Assembly: GCF_913054185.1 (NCBI RefSeq)
Contig: NZ_CAJXIV010000024.1
Span: 1 to 43,858, forward strand
Direction of reading: 5' to 3'
Source: an uncultured Shimia sp.
Lineage (GTDB): Bacteria; Pseudomonadota; Alphaproteobacteria; Rhodobacterales; Rhodobacteraceae
Length of the DNA: 43,858 nucleotides
Made by a program: the position numbers and the translations under genes. Of this stretch, positions 24,617 to 33,276 are shown piece after piece. The notes under the pieces were generated by a model that worked only from the letters and a program-made list of their open reading frames with translations, was not told the origin of the DNA and searched no databases. How positions within the stretch are numbered: the first letter of the stretch is position 1; each line of letters begins with the position of its first letter.

Positions 24617-25999
24617 ATGTCCAGCAATCCGCCAGAACTCCGCCCCGACCTCGCCCGCACCACCCTCACAGGGGACGCGCGCCCCGGCCAGCCAACCATC
24701 GGCATGGTCTCCCTTGGCTGTCCCAAAGCCTTGGTCGACAGCGAACGCATCCTCACCCGTCTGCGCGCCGAAGGGTATGGCATCTCACCGGACTACTCTG
24801 GTGCCGACGCGGTGATTGTGAACACCTGTGGATTTCTGGATTCCGCCAAGGCTGAAAGTCTTCAGGCGATTGGTGAGGCCATTCAGGAAAACGGCAAAGT
24901 GATTGTGACCGGCTGCCTTGGCGCGGAGCCCGAGTACATCACCGGCGCGCATCCCAAAGTGCTCGCCGTGACCGGACCCCATCAATACGAGCAAGTGCTC
25001 GATGCCGTGCACGGCGCCGTGCCGCCCAGCCCCGATCCTTTCATTGATCTGCTGCCGGCCAAAAACGTGTCCCTCACCCCGCGCCACTACAGCTATCTAA
25101 AGATTTCAGAGGGTTGCAACCACAAGTGCAAGTTCTGCATCATCCCGGATATGCGCGGCAAGCTGGCGTCGCGTCCGGTACACGCCATCCTGCGTGAGGC
25201 GGAGAAACTGGTTGAGAGCGGCGTGCGCGAACTCTTGGTGATCTCACAAGACACCTCCGCCTATGGGCTCGACCGCAAATACAGCACCCACCCGTGGAAA
25301 GACCGCGAAGTGCGCAGCCACATCACCGATTTGGCGCGTGAACTTGGCCAATTCGACGCCTGGGTGCGCCTGCACTACGTCTACCCCTACCCGCATGTGC
25401 GTGACCTGATCCCGCTGATGGCAGACGGCCTGATCCTGCCCTATCTGGACATCCCGTTTCAACACAGCCACCCGGACACGCTCAAACGCATGGCCCGCCC
25501 GGCGCACACCTCCAAAACCCTGACCGAGATCGCCGCCTGGCGCGAGATCTGCCCGGACATCACGCTGCGCTCCACCTTCATCGTCGGCTACCCCGGCGAA
25601 ACCGAAGCCGAATTCCAGCACCTTTTGGATTGGATGGACGAAGCCCAACTCGACCGGGTTGGCTGCTTCCAATACGAAAACGTCGACGGCGCCCGCTCCA
25701 ACGACCTGCCGGACCACGTCCCCGCCGAGGTCAAACAAGAGCGCTGGGAACGGTTTATGGAGAAGGCACAAGCCATATCTGAGGCCAAACTCGCCGCCAA
25801 AGTGGGTCAGACCATGGACGTCATTGTCGATGACATTGACGAAGACGGCATCGCCACCTGCCGCACCAAATCTGACGCACCAGAGATTGACGGCAACCTG
25901 TTTATTGACGAAGGCACCGATGGGTTGAAGGTTGGGGACATTGTGTCAGTTGAGGTGGATGAGGCTGGGGAGTATGATTTGTGGGGTAGGCAATTATAG
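24617..25999 (+). CDS. rimO: Ribosomal protein S12 methylthiotransferase RimO
   Basis: This radical-SAM enzyme adds a methylthio group to a conserved Asp of ribosomal protein S12. The 460-residue protein has the MTTase N-terminal domain with three Cys in SLGCPK, VNTCGF and VTGCLG. The radical-SAM domain binds its 4Fe-4S cluster through [16 protein letters not shown]-terminal TRAM domain ends in DLWGRQL. The ATG at 24617 is preferred. In-frame ATGs at 24608 and 24560 would add residues with little conservation. It converges with the foreign DUF3644 gene, and the two stop codons lie side by side. Confidence 0.96.
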   Translation: MSSNPPELRPDLARTTLTGDARPGQPTIGMVSLGCPKALVDSERILTRLRAEGYGISPDYSGADAVIVNTCGFLDSAKAESLQAIGEAIQENGKVIVTGCLGAEPEYITGAHPKVLAVTGPHQYEQVLDAVHGAVPPSPDPFIDLLPAKNVSLTPRHYSYLKISEGCNHKCKFCIIPDMRGKLASRPVHAILREAEKLVESGVRELLVISQDTSAYGLDRKYSTHPWKDREVRSHITDLARELGQFDAWVRLHYVYPYPHVRDLIPLMADGLILPYLDIPFQHSHPDTLKRMARPAHTSKTLTEIAAWREICPDITLRSTFIVGYPGETEAEFQHLLDWMDEAQLDRVGCFQYENVDGARSNDLPDHVPAEVKQERWERFMEKAQAISEAKLAAKVGQTMDVIVDDIDEDGIATCRTKSDAPEIDGNLFIDEGTDGLKVGDIVSVEVDEAGEYDLWGRQL

Positions 26000-27184
26000 T
26001 TTGTAGGCCCGCAACTCAGAGTAGTTTTGATCATCCGCGATGAAATTACTTACGAATTCAATCCACTTGTCAGAATAAGTGTAGTCGTCGTGGGCTTGGT
26101 GATAAATGCAGTAGTCACGGTTGGTATTCTCAGGTTGAGCCACGCCTGCCCTAGGCCGAGCATCGAACTTTCGCCATGCTTGAGTGTGGTTGTGGGCGGT
26201 GAACTTCTTGCCCGAATCTTCGGCAATTTTTTGCGCTGCGACACTCGGTTTGTGCGGATAAAGCTGGTCTGATATCTCCTTTTTGATCAACACGTTTTTA
26301 ACATCCTCAGCAACTTCGTCAGTTGGGTGCACGAACTTGATATGGGACTTTGACTTGGTCGAGTTCTCCAGAGTGTAGACAACCCTGAAACGATATTCCA
26401 AATCGGACAACCTGTGGTCACCGAGTTCCTCTTCAAGTTTTGAATCGATTGCTTCAATTTCTGCAGGAACATCGAATTTCTGCAACTGGGTAACTTGGTC
26501 AAATCCGACCTTGGCAAACTGTAGCGAAAACGTAAGCTCGTTTTTGAGAGTTTTTTCTTCTCCAAAAAGTTCACAAAGAGCTTTGTCGAAATTCAAACAA
26601 CAAGCTTGAAATATGGAAAGGAATTTTAGGTCAGACCTTCTCAGAAGAAGGTGTTCGACCTGATCTCTGATTTCCTTAATGGCCGTTAGATTATCTTTCA
26701 TCCCTTGTGACAAAGGCACATCGTTGCGCGCGATCATCTGACTGAGAAGGAGTGATCGACCGTCCACCACAATCTCCTCCCCCTTGCTCGCGTAATATTC
26801 GTGGAGCAGATATGTCCAAGCGATGTTCGCCAACACGGAGAACACTTCGCTTTTGAACTGCATGGCTGGGCTATTGAATACTTGGACAGCAAGGATCATC
26901 GCTTCTCGCGCCCTAATGAGTCGCTCATCTGAATACAGGTTTAGGCCTGTGATTGGGTCATGATGACGTTGCTTCTCTCGAAAGAACTCTACTTCGGATG
27001 GACTACAAGGCGCGATCGAGTTGTCTTGTTTTACTTCAGTTATTCTAGCGCCGTTGATTGTTGCGATTCTCCCAACATTGATAAGTGCCTGAATGTCTTG
27101 ATTTCTTTCATTTTGGGCCAACAGAGCTTTGACTATTTTCTTTTCATAGTCCGTAAGTGCGCCCTCGGATTTCCTAGCTGCCAT
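25994..27184 (-). CDS. DUF3644 protein with HEPN-like motif, foreign in composition
   Basis: This 396-residue protein matches the DUF3644 pattern from memory: a helical core beginning [19 protein letters not shown] and a downstream helix [17 protein letters not shown]. Within that helix R173 and H178 form R-x4-H, the catalytic motif of HEPN RNases. The N-terminal 55 residues ([20 protein letters not shown]) look like a helix-turn-helix. The C-terminus has a His/aromatic-rich block ([14 protein letters not shown], then [17 protein letters not shown]). Composition is markedly poorer in GC than neighbours: about 42% in one 60-base line against 67% in a rimO line. DUF3644 genes are often found in defence or mobile regions. 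Function here is unproven. Confidence 0.8.
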   Translation of the reverse strand: MAARKSEGALTDYEKKIVKALLAQNERNQDIQALINVGRIATINGARITEVKQDNSIAPCSPSEVEFFREKQRHHDPITGLNLYSDERLIRAREAMILAVQVFNSPAMQFKSEVFSVLANIAWTYLLHEYYASKGEEIVVDGRSLLLSQMIARNDVPLSQGMKDNLTAIKEIRDQVEHLLLRRSDLKFLSIFQACCLNFDKALCELFGEEKTLKNELTFSLQFAKVGFDQVTQLQKFDVPAEIEAIDSKLEEELGDHRLSDLEYRFRVVYTLENSTKSKSHIKFVHPTDEVAEDVKNVLIKKEISDQLYPHKPSVAAQKIAEDSGKKFTAHNHTQAWRKFDARPRAGVAQPENTNRDYCIYHQAHDDYTYSDKWIEFVSNFIADDQNYSELRAYKL

Positions 27185-27216
27185 TTTAATCGCCCATTAG
27201 TGGAATCATTAACTGA

Positions 27217-27245
27217 ATTAGACTCTCAAAAGTGAATTAACTCAA
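27217..27245 (-). promoter_or_regulatory. Candidate promoter of the DUF3644 gene
   Basis: On the minus strand TTGAGT (27245-27240) and TCTAAT (27222-27217) are 17 bases apart and match sigma-70 boxes in four and five of six positions. They lie just inside the palindrome cluster, so the gene appears to bring its own promoter. Confidence 0.45.
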
Positions 27246-27248
27246 GGT

Positions 27249-27326
27249 CAGCGCCTGACCCTGGGTGGGGGCTGAAAGCGCCCTCCCGTGGGGAGGGTCA
27301 GGCGCTGGCTGAACCAGAGGTTCAGC
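27249..27326. repeat. Nested palindromes at the edge of the DUF3644 insert
   Basis: CAGCGCCTGACCCT (27249-27262) is a perfect inverted complement of AGGGTCAGGCGCTG (27294-27307). Directly after it, GCTGAACC (27308-27315) pairs with GGTTCAGC (27319-27326) around three bases. The space between the outer arms is G/C-rich and can also fold. The unit lies between the foreign gene and the DUF1330 gene. It resembles a small intergenic repeat rather than a terminator, since no T run follows. Confidence 0.75.
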
Positions 27327-27415
27327 TCAAGGAAGGGCCAATCAAAACTCACTTTGGAAAACCAAAGACCCACAACCCTTTCCCTGCTACGCTCCCCAAA
27401 ACAGGGAGCCCCACA

Positions 27416-27703
27416 ATGCCTGCTTATCTGATCTACGATGTCGATATCCACGATCCAGAACCCTACGGCCAATTCATGGCGCAGGTGAAACCGCTGGTCG
27501 AGAAAATGGGCGGCACATACCTCGTGCGCGGCGGCGCCCATGAGGTGCTCGAAGGCGACTGGACGCCGGGCCGCATCGTGTTGTTTGAATTTCCCGATAT
27601 GGACAGCGCCCGCGCACTGTTTAACTCACCGGAGTACGCCCCACTAAAGGCCCTGCGGCAAAGCTGCTCCACCGGCAATGCAGTAATTGTCGAAGGCCTC
27701 TAG
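27416..27703 (+). CDS. DUF1330 family protein
   Basis: This 95-residue ferredoxin-like alpha/beta-barrel-fold protein has the family pattern from its start (AYLIYDVDIHDPEPYGQF) through the RVLEGDW-like block (HEVLEGDWTPGRIVLFEFPD) to the C-terminal NAVIVEGL. The family is common and of unknown function. The fold is that of small dimeric monooxygenase-like proteins. It begins 90 bases after the palindromes and converges with the DUF6455 genes. Confidence 0.88.
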   Translation: MPAYLIYDVDIHDPEPYGQFMAQVKPLVEKMGGTYLVRGGAHEVLEGDWTPGRIVLFEFPDMDSARALFNSPEYAPLKALRQSCSTGNAVIVEGL

Positions 27704-27722
27704 CGGCCTTCACATGGGGCGT

Positions 27723-27971
27723 TTACCCCTGCTGCATCTCTTTGAACAGTTCCACATTCATGCAGTAGTCCGGCGCGTTGGCGGCGCTGTCGTTCAATTC
27801 CTGAAACTTCTGACAGGCCCCCAGTTCCTTGCATTTGGTGCATTGCATCACCGCGCTGCGGTATTCCTTTGCCTTCTCCGGGTTGGCCATGATCACTTCT
27901 TCCCAATCCACGCCAACGCGTTTGGACATGCCTGTGACCAAATCGCTGTGCTGGCTCATTTTCTCAAACAT
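27723..27971 (-). CDS. DUF6455 family protein, copy 1
   Basis: This small 82-residue protein has four Cys in the spacing C44-x2-C47-x5-C53-x16-C70 (MQCTKCKELGAC, then DYCMN), suited to a metal ion or iron-sulfur cluster. The N-terminal half is helical and charged. AGGAG precedes the ATG at 27971. It is the last of three tandem relatives on this strand, spaced by 33 and 72 bases, which look like an old duplication. No enzymatic role is known to me. Confidence 0.8.
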   Translation of the reverse strand: MFEKMSQHSDLVTGMSKRVGVDWEEVIMANPEKAKEYRSAVMQCTKCKELGACQKFQELNDSAANAPDYCMNVELFKEMQQG

Positions 27972-28004
27972 CGCTGGCTCCTTTTCCTATTGTGACACGC
28001 AGGA

Positions 28005-28271
28005 TCATCCCGCCGCCAATCTCTCAAACAGCTCCGCATGACAGCAGAACTCCGGTGCGCTTTTCTCCGCCCCTGCCTGCTGCCCCAGGAAATTCTGGCA
28101 CGCCTCGGTGTGCGGACACATGCGGCAACGCGTGACCATGGCGGCGTAGTCTTCCGCGCTCAGGCTCTGATCCATCATCGCCTCACTCAGCGACACCCCC
28201 AGCACCCGCGCCATGCTGCGCGTCAGCCAGAAATGTGTCACCGGGTCTCCCAAGGGCTGGACGTTTCCCAT
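28005..28271 (-). CDS. DUF6455 family protein, copy 2
   Basis: This middle member of the three has 88 residues with Cys at 49, 52, 58 and 76/77, the same C-x2-C-x5-C spacing as its neighbours (RCRMCPHTEAC) but a slightly longer final gap and an extra adjacent Cys (FCCHAE). A GGAGG site lies about ten bases before the ATG at 28271. Its N-terminus (VTHFWLTRSMARVLGVSLSEAM) differs from the others, so the copies have diverged and may not be interchangeable. Confidence 0.8.
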   Translation of the reverse strand: MGNVQPLGDPVTHFWLTRSMARVLGVSLSEAMMDQSLSAEDYAAMVTRCRMCPHTEACQNFLGQQAGAEKSAPEFCCHAELFERLAAG

Positions 28272-28343
28272 TATGTTTGCGCCTCCAACGCAGATTTCAG
28301 CCGCTTCAAACGGTCTTTGTGTGTTCAGAGCGCCCCAAGACGC

Positions 28344-28613
28344 CTATTGCACGCCTTGCAACCGCTTCAACAGCGCGGTGTTCCGGCAATAATGCGGCGT
28401 GGCCACAACCGCCCCGCCCTCCTGAAGCCGCTGCGCACAATCCTCCGGCTGACTGCAGTGGGTGCAGCGCAGAACCGCCTCTGAAATTTCGTCAAACTTA
28501 AGCGCGCCGCGAATGGCCGCTTCCTGCAAGTCCATGCCAAGACGGCTGGCCGTGTCGTCCAACAGCGCCGCATGGTGGCGCAACTGGGCCGTCCGATCTG
28601 AAACAAGGGTCAT
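28344..28613 (-). CDS. DUF6455 family protein, copy 3
   Basis: This first gene of the trio as transcribed has 89 residues, with Cys at 50, 53, 59 and 76 (LRCTHCSQPEDC, then HYCRN). An N-terminal helix precedes a DLQEAAIRGAL segment resembling the SLSEAMM segment of copy 2. GGAGA precedes the ATG at 28613. Conservation of the four Cys among otherwise divergent copies suggests the metal site is the functional part. Confidence 0.8.
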   Translation of the reverse strand: MTLVSDRTAQLRHHAALLDDTASRLGMDLQEAAIRGALKFDEISEAVLRCTHCSQPEDCAQRLQEGGAVVATPHYCRNTALLKRLQGVQ

Positions 28614-28712
28614 AAGCGCATCTCCAATGGCTGATCCACGCAGTCTACCAGCAGAGGCGCAACCCTCCTTTGACCTGCATCAATCGCCATTTTGAGATGA
28701 ATTTGATCGCGC

Positions 28713-29066
28713 TTAAATCAGCGCTTCAAGGTACGCCCGCACACAGTCCTGCACCCGGCGGAACCGATCTCCGCCAAGCTTTGTACCACCATACCAACGG
28801 GTTACGACCACAATGTGATCTGTGAGTTCTTCCCGCTCCAACATGCGCAGGATCACCAAGCCAGCCCCGCTTTCGCCGTCATCACTTTTGAGCGGCGTGC
28901 CGTCATCCATCAAAACAGCCCAAGTGTTGTGGGTTGCCTTGGCAAATTTCTTGTGGCGTTTGAGCTCTTTGAGAAAGGCGTCCGCCTCTTTGCGGCTGGT
29001 CACTTTGCCACCCGAGACCGCATATTTGCTGCCCCGGTCGGTGACCACATTGGTCAGCTGCAACAC
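28713..29066 (-). CDS. YigZ/UPF0029 (IMPACT) family protein, N-terminal domain only
   Basis: This 117-residue protein has the family signature ATHNTWAV, DDGESGAGL and VVVTRWYGGTKLGGDRFRR, as in the first domain of YigZ. YigZ itself is about 200 residues with a second ferredoxin-like domain that is absent here, so this is a short form. The IMPACT family is linked to translation control in eukaryotes. The bacterial role is unclear. The start is a GTG at 29066, four bases after the M48 gene stop. The two are probably co-transcribed. Confidence 0.8.
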   Translation of the reverse strand: MLQLTNVVTDRGSKYAVSGGKVTSRKEADAFLKELKRHKKFAKATHNTWAVLMDDGTPLKSDDGESGAGLVILRMLEREELTDHIVVVTRWYGGTKLGGDRFRRVQDCVRAYLEALI

Positions 29067-29070
29067 GCGT

Positions 29071-29799
29071 CTACAGCCCCGCCGCCGTCTGTTTCACAAT
29101 CGCTACGCGCGAGGCGTTGGGTGGGTGAGATCCAAGAAACTGGTTGCCCGGATCAGGCGTCCGCTCAAAGAAGTTCACCCCGATCAGCGGATCATACCCA
29201 GACTTCTTGGTGAGGATCGTGCCAAGCTGATCCGCTTCAAGCTCATGGTTCTTGGAGAAACTGCGCGCGCCAACGCCAGCCCCGAGATCCATTGCCGCCT
29301 CAACCGCACTGGAGTTACCGCCAGCCGCAGCCACCAGAATAGCCCCCAGCGCCGCACCGGCCATCGCGTTGCCTTGACTACGTGCAATGTGGCCCTTGAT
29401 GTGGTGCGCCGCCTCATGCCCCATGACAAAAGCCAGTTCGTGATTGTTGCGCGTTTCTGCCACCAAAGGGGCTGTAAAGATGATCAGCGGTCGGCCATTT
29501 TTATCCAGAGTCTGATAGGCATTGGAGATTTTGGTCTCTTTGGGGTCCACATAAATTTTGTAGTCGCAGTTCGTGCCCGGCGCAGTCCGCGCCTTACATT
29601 CCCGCTCTACAACCGCTTCCATGCGGGCCTTCACCGGTGCCAGCCGCGATGCAGCCTGCCCGGTGGAAATCTGTGGCGCGGGCTTTTGTTGGACTGCCTG
29701 TTGCGGTGTTGGACTGGTGGTGGTTGACACACAGCCGCTCAAAAGGGCAGCCACTGCAAGGCCCACAAAGCTGGCTTTCACTGGCATTCTTTGGCGCAT
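29071..29799 (-). CDS. M48-family metalloprotease, lipoprotein
   Basis: This 242-residue zinc protease has the HExxH site H128-E129-A-A-H132 (MGHEAAHHIKGH) and the third ligand E188 (HELEADQLG). The N-terminus carries a lipobox (AALLSGC, C23), so the protein should be lipid-anchored in the envelope, as in the BepA/LoiP group that process or assemble outer-membrane proteins. The ATG at 29799 has GGGAGGGAC before it, preferable to an upstream in-frame start. It is followed directly by the YigZ-like gene. Confidence 0.92.
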   Translation of the reverse strand: MRQRMPVKASFVGLAVAALLSGCVSTTTSPTPQQAVQQKPAPQISTGQAASRLAPVKARMEAVVERECKARTAPGTNCDYKIYVDPKETKISNAYQTLDKNGRPLIIFTAPLVAETRNNHELAFVMGHEAAHHIKGHIARSQGNAMAGAALGAILVAAAGGNSSAVEAAMDLGAGVGARSFSKNHELEADQLGTILTKKSGYDPLIGVNFFERTPDPGNQFLGSHPPNASRVAIVKQTAAGL

Positions 29800-29913
29800 G
29801 ACGTCCCTCCCACAAGTGCCAACTCTATGACACAGGCGTAAATTTATCACCTAAACCCCCAGAGACCAGAGGGAAATGCTTGCGCCCCCTCCCCCATGCG
29901 TTACGCTGGGGAC

Positions 29914-30153
29914 ATGTTCAGCATCGAGCACGAATTTGACGCCACCGTTGTCACCCTGGTCGACGAAGGCACCGCGCCCCTTGGGGAAGATGTCATCATC
30001 AACATGTTTGAGGATTGCGTCACCATTGAGCAATATGATCCCCGCACCGACAGCGTACAAAAGATCACCCTATCCAACACACAGGTACAGGACCTGACCG
30101 CGGCGCTGGATTTGCCGGAAGGCGTCTACATGCTCAAGCGCAAATCGGACTAG
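29914..30153 (+). CDS. Conserved-type hypothetical protein, 79 residues
   Basis: This is a small acidic, soluble protein with no recognisable domain. The sequence (FSIEHEFDATVVTLVDEG, then YDPRTDSVQKITLS) suggests a small beta-sandwich or barrel with one helix. The ATG at 29914, with GGGG just before it, is preferred over an ATG at 29896. It converges with the DUF167 gene with one base between. I have seen similar short proteins in roseobacters but know no function. Confidence 0.6.
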   Translation: MFSIEHEFDATVVTLVDEGTAPLGEDVIINMFEDCVTIEQYDPRTDSVQKITLSNTQVQDLTAALDLPEGVYMLKRKSD

Positions 30154-30154
30154 G

Positions 30155-30412
30155 TCACAATTGGTCGATGCGAAACACTTTATCGCGCGATGTTGTCCCG
30201 CGGATCAAAGACAGGCGTGATTTGGCAAGCCCCAACGCCTTGGCCAACAACTTCTGTACTGCGGCGTTGGCTTTCCCATTTTCCGGCACCACAGTCACAT
30301 AAACACGCACGCCCTCACTGTCCCGCACCACCTTGTTGCGCGAGGCTTTGGGCGTCACACGCACCGCAATCTCAGCACCCTTATAGGCCAAGTCTGATAG
30401 ATCATTGCTCAT
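30155..30412 (-). CDS. DUF167 (YggU) family protein
   Basis: This 85-residue protein has the DUF167 core (VRVTPKASRNKVV, VPENGKANAAVQKLLAKAL and LIRGTTSRDKVFRI), a small alpha/beta fold found across bacteria and eukaryotes without a known activity. It ends one base from the convergent hypothetical gene and is divergent from the deacetylase-like gene. No unusual residues are seen. Confidence 0.92.
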   Translation of the reverse strand: MSNDLSDLAYKGAEIAVRVTPKASRNKVVRDSEGVRVYVTVVPENGKANAAVQKLLAKALGLAKSRLSLIRGTTSRDKVFRIDQL

Positions 30413-30503
30413 TGCCTTGACCCCATGTCGGTTACAGCGATTTACATTTCACAACCGCCCCGCATAGGGTAGCCCTCGCATGAGATGAGGGGAGATTTAC
30501 CAC

Positions 30504-31619
30504 ATGGCAACCGGGTTCTTTTTTGACGAAAAATGCTTCTGGCACGCAGGTGGCAACTACGCCCTCACCCTACCTGTCGGCGATTTGGTACAACCGCTGG
30601 CCGCTGGCGGCCTACCGGAAAGTCCGGAAACCAAACGCCGTCTCAAGAACCTTATGGACGTCACCGGCCTCACTGAGGAACTAGACGTCCGGAGCGCCGC
30701 TCCCGCAACCGATGACATGCTCAAGCGTGTGCATCCGGCTGACTTCCTGGCCAAATTCAAAGAGGTCTCTGACGCGGGTGGCGGCGAAATTGGCCTGCGC
30801 ACCCCGTTTGGCAAAGGCGGTTACGAAATTGCCGCGCTGTCTGCCGGCATCGCGACGGAAGCTTTGCGTGCGGTCACCTCAGGGGACGTGCAAAACGCCT
30901 ATGCCTTGTCGCGCCCGCCCGGCCACCACTGCCTGCCGGACTGGCCCAATGGATTTTGCCTGCTGGCCAACATCGCCGTGGCCATCGAAGAGGTGCAAGC
31001 CCAGGGCCTGGCCAAACGTGTCGCCGTTCTGGATTGGGACGTGCACCACGGCAACGGCACCGAGGCAATCTACTACGATCGCGACGACGTGCTCACCCTC
31101 TCTATCCATCAAGAACACAATTACCCGCTGGATACCGGCGACGTAGTTGACCGAGGCAAAGATGCCGGGCTCGGCACCAATATCAATATCCCGCTCCCAC
31201 CGGGCGCGGGGCACAACACTTACCTGCACGCGATGGACAAAATTGTCCTGCCCGCCTTACACGACTTCAAACCGGACGTGATCATTGTTGCCTGTGGCTT
31301 TGACGCAGGCGCGTTTGACCCGCTGTCCAGAATGCTGGCCACAGCAGACACCTTCCGCCAGATGACCAAACAAGTGATGGATGCCGCAGACACGCTATGT
31401 GACGGAAAACTGCTGCTTGTACACGAAGGCGGCTATTCCGAAGCCTACGTGCCGTTCTGCGGTCACGCCGTGATCGAAGAGCTTGCAGGCTCCAGCACAA
31501 CCGCTGAAGATCCTATGGCCGCCTCACTCTCCATACGCCAGCCCAACGCCCGCGTCGAAGCCTTCTTTGCGACGCTGGTGGATGAGATGGCCGAAATTTT
31601 CGCCAGCCCGCCCGGTTGA
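30504..31619 (+). CDS. Histone-deacetylase-family amidohydrolase (class II)
   Basis: This 371-residue zinc amidohydrolase removes acyl groups from amines such as acetylpolyamines or lysines. Landmarks are LSRPPGHHCLPD (the catalytic His pair), AVLDWDVHHGNGTEAI (zinc Asp and His), ACGFDAGAFDPL (second Asp) and LLVHEGGYSEAYVP, which supplies the active-site Tyr. The order is that of bacterial class II and acetylpolyamine amidohydrolases. A GAGGGGAGA site precedes the ATG at 30504. The nitroreductase gene follows 52 bases later. Confidence 0.93.
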   Translation: MATGFFFDEKCFWHAGGNYALTLPVGDLVQPLAAGGLPESPETKRRLKNLMDVTGLTEELDVRSAAPATDDMLKRVHPADFLAKFKEVSDAGGGEIGLRTPFGKGGYEIAALSAGIATEALRAVTSGDVQNAYALSRPPGHHCLPDWPNGFCLLANIAVAIEEVQAQGLAKRVAVLDWDVHHGNGTEAIYYDRDDVLTLSIHQEHNYPLDTGDVVDRGKDAGLGTNINIPLPPGAGHNTYLHAMDKIVLPALHDFKPDVIIVACGFDAGAFDPLSRMLATADTFRQMTKQVMDAADTLCDGKLLLVHEGGYSEAYVPFCGHAVIEELAGSSTTAEDPMAASLSIRQPNARVEAFFATLVDEMAEIFASPPG

Positions 31620-31671
31620 AACCCATCCGTGCCACGCCAACATACCCAAACAACTCCTGAGGGAATAACAC

Positions 31672-32250
31672 ATGCCTCACCCAAACCAAGCCGCGCTGGA
31701 TTTCCTGCTGAGCCGTCGCTCACGCCCGGCCAAAACCTTGATCGGCCCTGCGCCCACCCGCGCGGAACTGGAACCGCTTTTGGAGGCTGCCCTACGCAGC
31801 CCGGACCATGGCAAACTTGAACCCTGGCGCCTGATCGTGCTGGAAGACACTGCCCTCACCAAGCTTGCCAAACTGGCCCAAGAGCGCGGTGACGCGCTAA
31901 ACATGGAGCCGGAAAAAGTCACCAAGGCGCACGACCAATTTGACCGCGCCGATCTGGTTGTGGCGGTGATCGAAGCCCCGGTGATCAGCGAGAAGGTGCC
32001 GGAAATCGAGCAAACCTACTCTGCCGCCTGCGTCTGCCTGCAACTTCTAAACGCGGCGCTGGCCGCTGGTTGGGGTGCCAACTGGCTCTCCGGCTGGGCC
32101 AGCCATGATCGTGGCTTTGTCGAAAAAGGCCTCGACCTCACCCCGCGGGAACGCGTCGCAGGCTTCATCCACATCGGCACCGAAAAAACCGCGCCGCCCG
32201 AGCGCCCCCGCCCCAATATGGAGACCAAGGTCACATGGCTGTCAGCCTAG
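31672..32250 (+). CDS. Nitroreductase family protein (YdjA-like)
   Basis: This 192-residue FMN-dependent oxidoreductase has an N-terminal RRSRPAKTLIGPAPT and an ALRSPDHGKLEPWRLIVLED block that binds FMN phosphate, and a later GWGANWLSGWA segment. Size and spacing fit the compact YdjA class. GAGGGA precedes the ATG. The gene's final 16 bases overlap the start of the EI24 membrane protein, indicating co-translation. Its substrate is unknown. Confidence 0.9.
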   Translation: MPHPNQAALDFLLSRRSRPAKTLIGPAPTRAELEPLLEAALRSPDHGKLEPWRLIVLEDTALTKLAKLAQERGDALNMEPEKVTKAHDQFDRADLVVAVIEAPVISEKVPEIEQTYSAACVCLQLLNAALAAGWGANWLSGWASHDRGFVEKGLDLTPRERVAGFIHIGTEKTAPPERPRPNMETKVTWLSA

Positions 32251-32957
32251 CAATCACGTCTTTTGGCAAAACCCTGTCACAAATCGGGGACCCGCGCTTT
32301 CGCCGGGTCCTCTTCAAGGGCATTGGGCTCACCTTTGTGCTTTTGATCGCGGTCTACACCGCCTTCTTAATGTTCTTGAACTGGATTGGCGCCGGCCAAA
32401 CCGTGCAGGAACTTTTGGGCAATGTCTCTTGGGTGGGCGACCTGTTCACCTTCGCCTCCCTCTTTTTGATGATCTTTTTGTCGATCTTCTTGATGGTGCC
32501 CGTGGCCTCTGCCATCACATCGCTGTTTCTGGACGAAGTGGCGGATGCGGTCGAAGACAAACATTATCCGGAATTGCCTGATGTCGAAGGCGTGTCTTTT
32601 TCTGAAGGGCTCAAAGACAGCGTGAATTTTCTGGGATTGCTGATCGCCGCAAACATCTTTGCGTTGGTGCTTTACGCAATCTTCCCACCGTTTTCACTGT
32701 TCATCTTTTGGGGGCTAAACGGCTTCTTGCTGGGTCGGGAATATTTCCAGCTTGTTGCCATGCGTCGTGTCGGACGGGCCGAAGCCAAGAAGCTACGCAA
32801 GAAACACATCGGCACCATTTGGCTTGCTGGCACACTCATGGCAATGCCGCTGGTCGTGCCTTTGTTGAACCTAGTGATCCCAATCTTAGGCGCGGCAACT
32901 TTTACCCATCTGTACCATCAACTGGAGCCGTCACCTCGGCGGGGCCCATCACGTTAA
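32235..32957 (+). CDS. EI24-domain integral membrane protein (CysZ-like)
   Basis: This 240-residue protein has four or more membrane helices (about residues 30-52, 70-98, 130-160 and 195-225) and the EI24 pattern: VAITSFGK-like start, LFLDEVADAVEDKHYP and FLLGREYFQLVAMRR. CysZ of the same fold imports sulfate, but more divergent members lack a known role. It starts inside the nitroreductase gene. Its last 56 bases are overlapped on the opposite strand by the DUF1467 gene, an unusually long 3-prime overlap. Confidence 0.85.
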   Translation: MAVSLAITSFGKTLSQIGDPRFRRVLFKGIGLTFVLLIAVYTAFLMFLNWIGAGQTVQELLGNVSWVGDLFTFASLFLMIFLSIFLMVPVASAITSLFLDEVADAVEDKHYPELPDVEGVSFSEGLKDSVNFLGLLIAANIFALVLYAIFPPFSLFIFWGLNGFLLGREYFQLVAMRRVGRAEAKKLRKKHIGTIWLAGTLMAMPLVVPLLNLVIPILGAATFTHLYHQLEPSPRRGPSR

Positions 32958-33207
32958 ACCAGTCAATATCACGCACGGTGATCACGCCGGACGAGATGAT
33001 CCAGTACAAAATCACCCACATCACTGCGGCGACGCCTGTGGTGATCCAGGCCTTGGTTTTCAGGTAATGGTGCTCAGGGCTGCTGGCGTGGGTGCCGGGC
33101 ACAACCTCACCCACGTCGCCCTGCGTTTGCAGGCGAATCGGGATCACCATCAAAAAGGTCATGAACCAAAGCACGGCGTATAAAACGAGGGCTGAAGTGA
33201 TGGTCAT
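32902..33207 (-). CDS. DUF1467 family membrane protein
   Basis: This 101-residue protein has two membrane helices (residues about 5-25 and 52-72), with FMTFLMVIPIRLQTQGDVG and HYLKTKAWITTG typical of the family. AGGAG precedes the ATG at 33207. Downstream of methylmalonyl-CoA epimerase on the same strand, it is commonly found with that gene in these bacteria. A hairpin with a T run lies between the two. Its final 56 bases overlap the EI24 gene antisense. Confidence 0.9.
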   Translation of the reverse strand: MTITSALVLYAVLWFMTFLMVIPIRLQTQGDVGEVVPGTHASSPEHHYLKTKAWITTGVAAVMWVILYWIISSGVITVRDIDWFNVMGPAEVTAPVDGTDG

Positions 33208-33221
33208 TGCGCGCTCCTGAT

Positions 33222-33248
33222 AAAAAAGGCGGACACGTTTGGCCCGCC
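33222..33248 (-). terminator. Terminator-like hairpin between mce and DUF1467
   Basis: On the minus strand GGCGG pairs with CCGCC (33248-33244 and 33232-33228) around an 11-base loop, followed by six T. It would end transcripts from the epimerase gene, with partial read-through to DUF1467 likely. Confidence 0.6.
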
Positions 33249-33276
33249 AATCCTAGTCTGTTTTGGGGTTGGCCTC

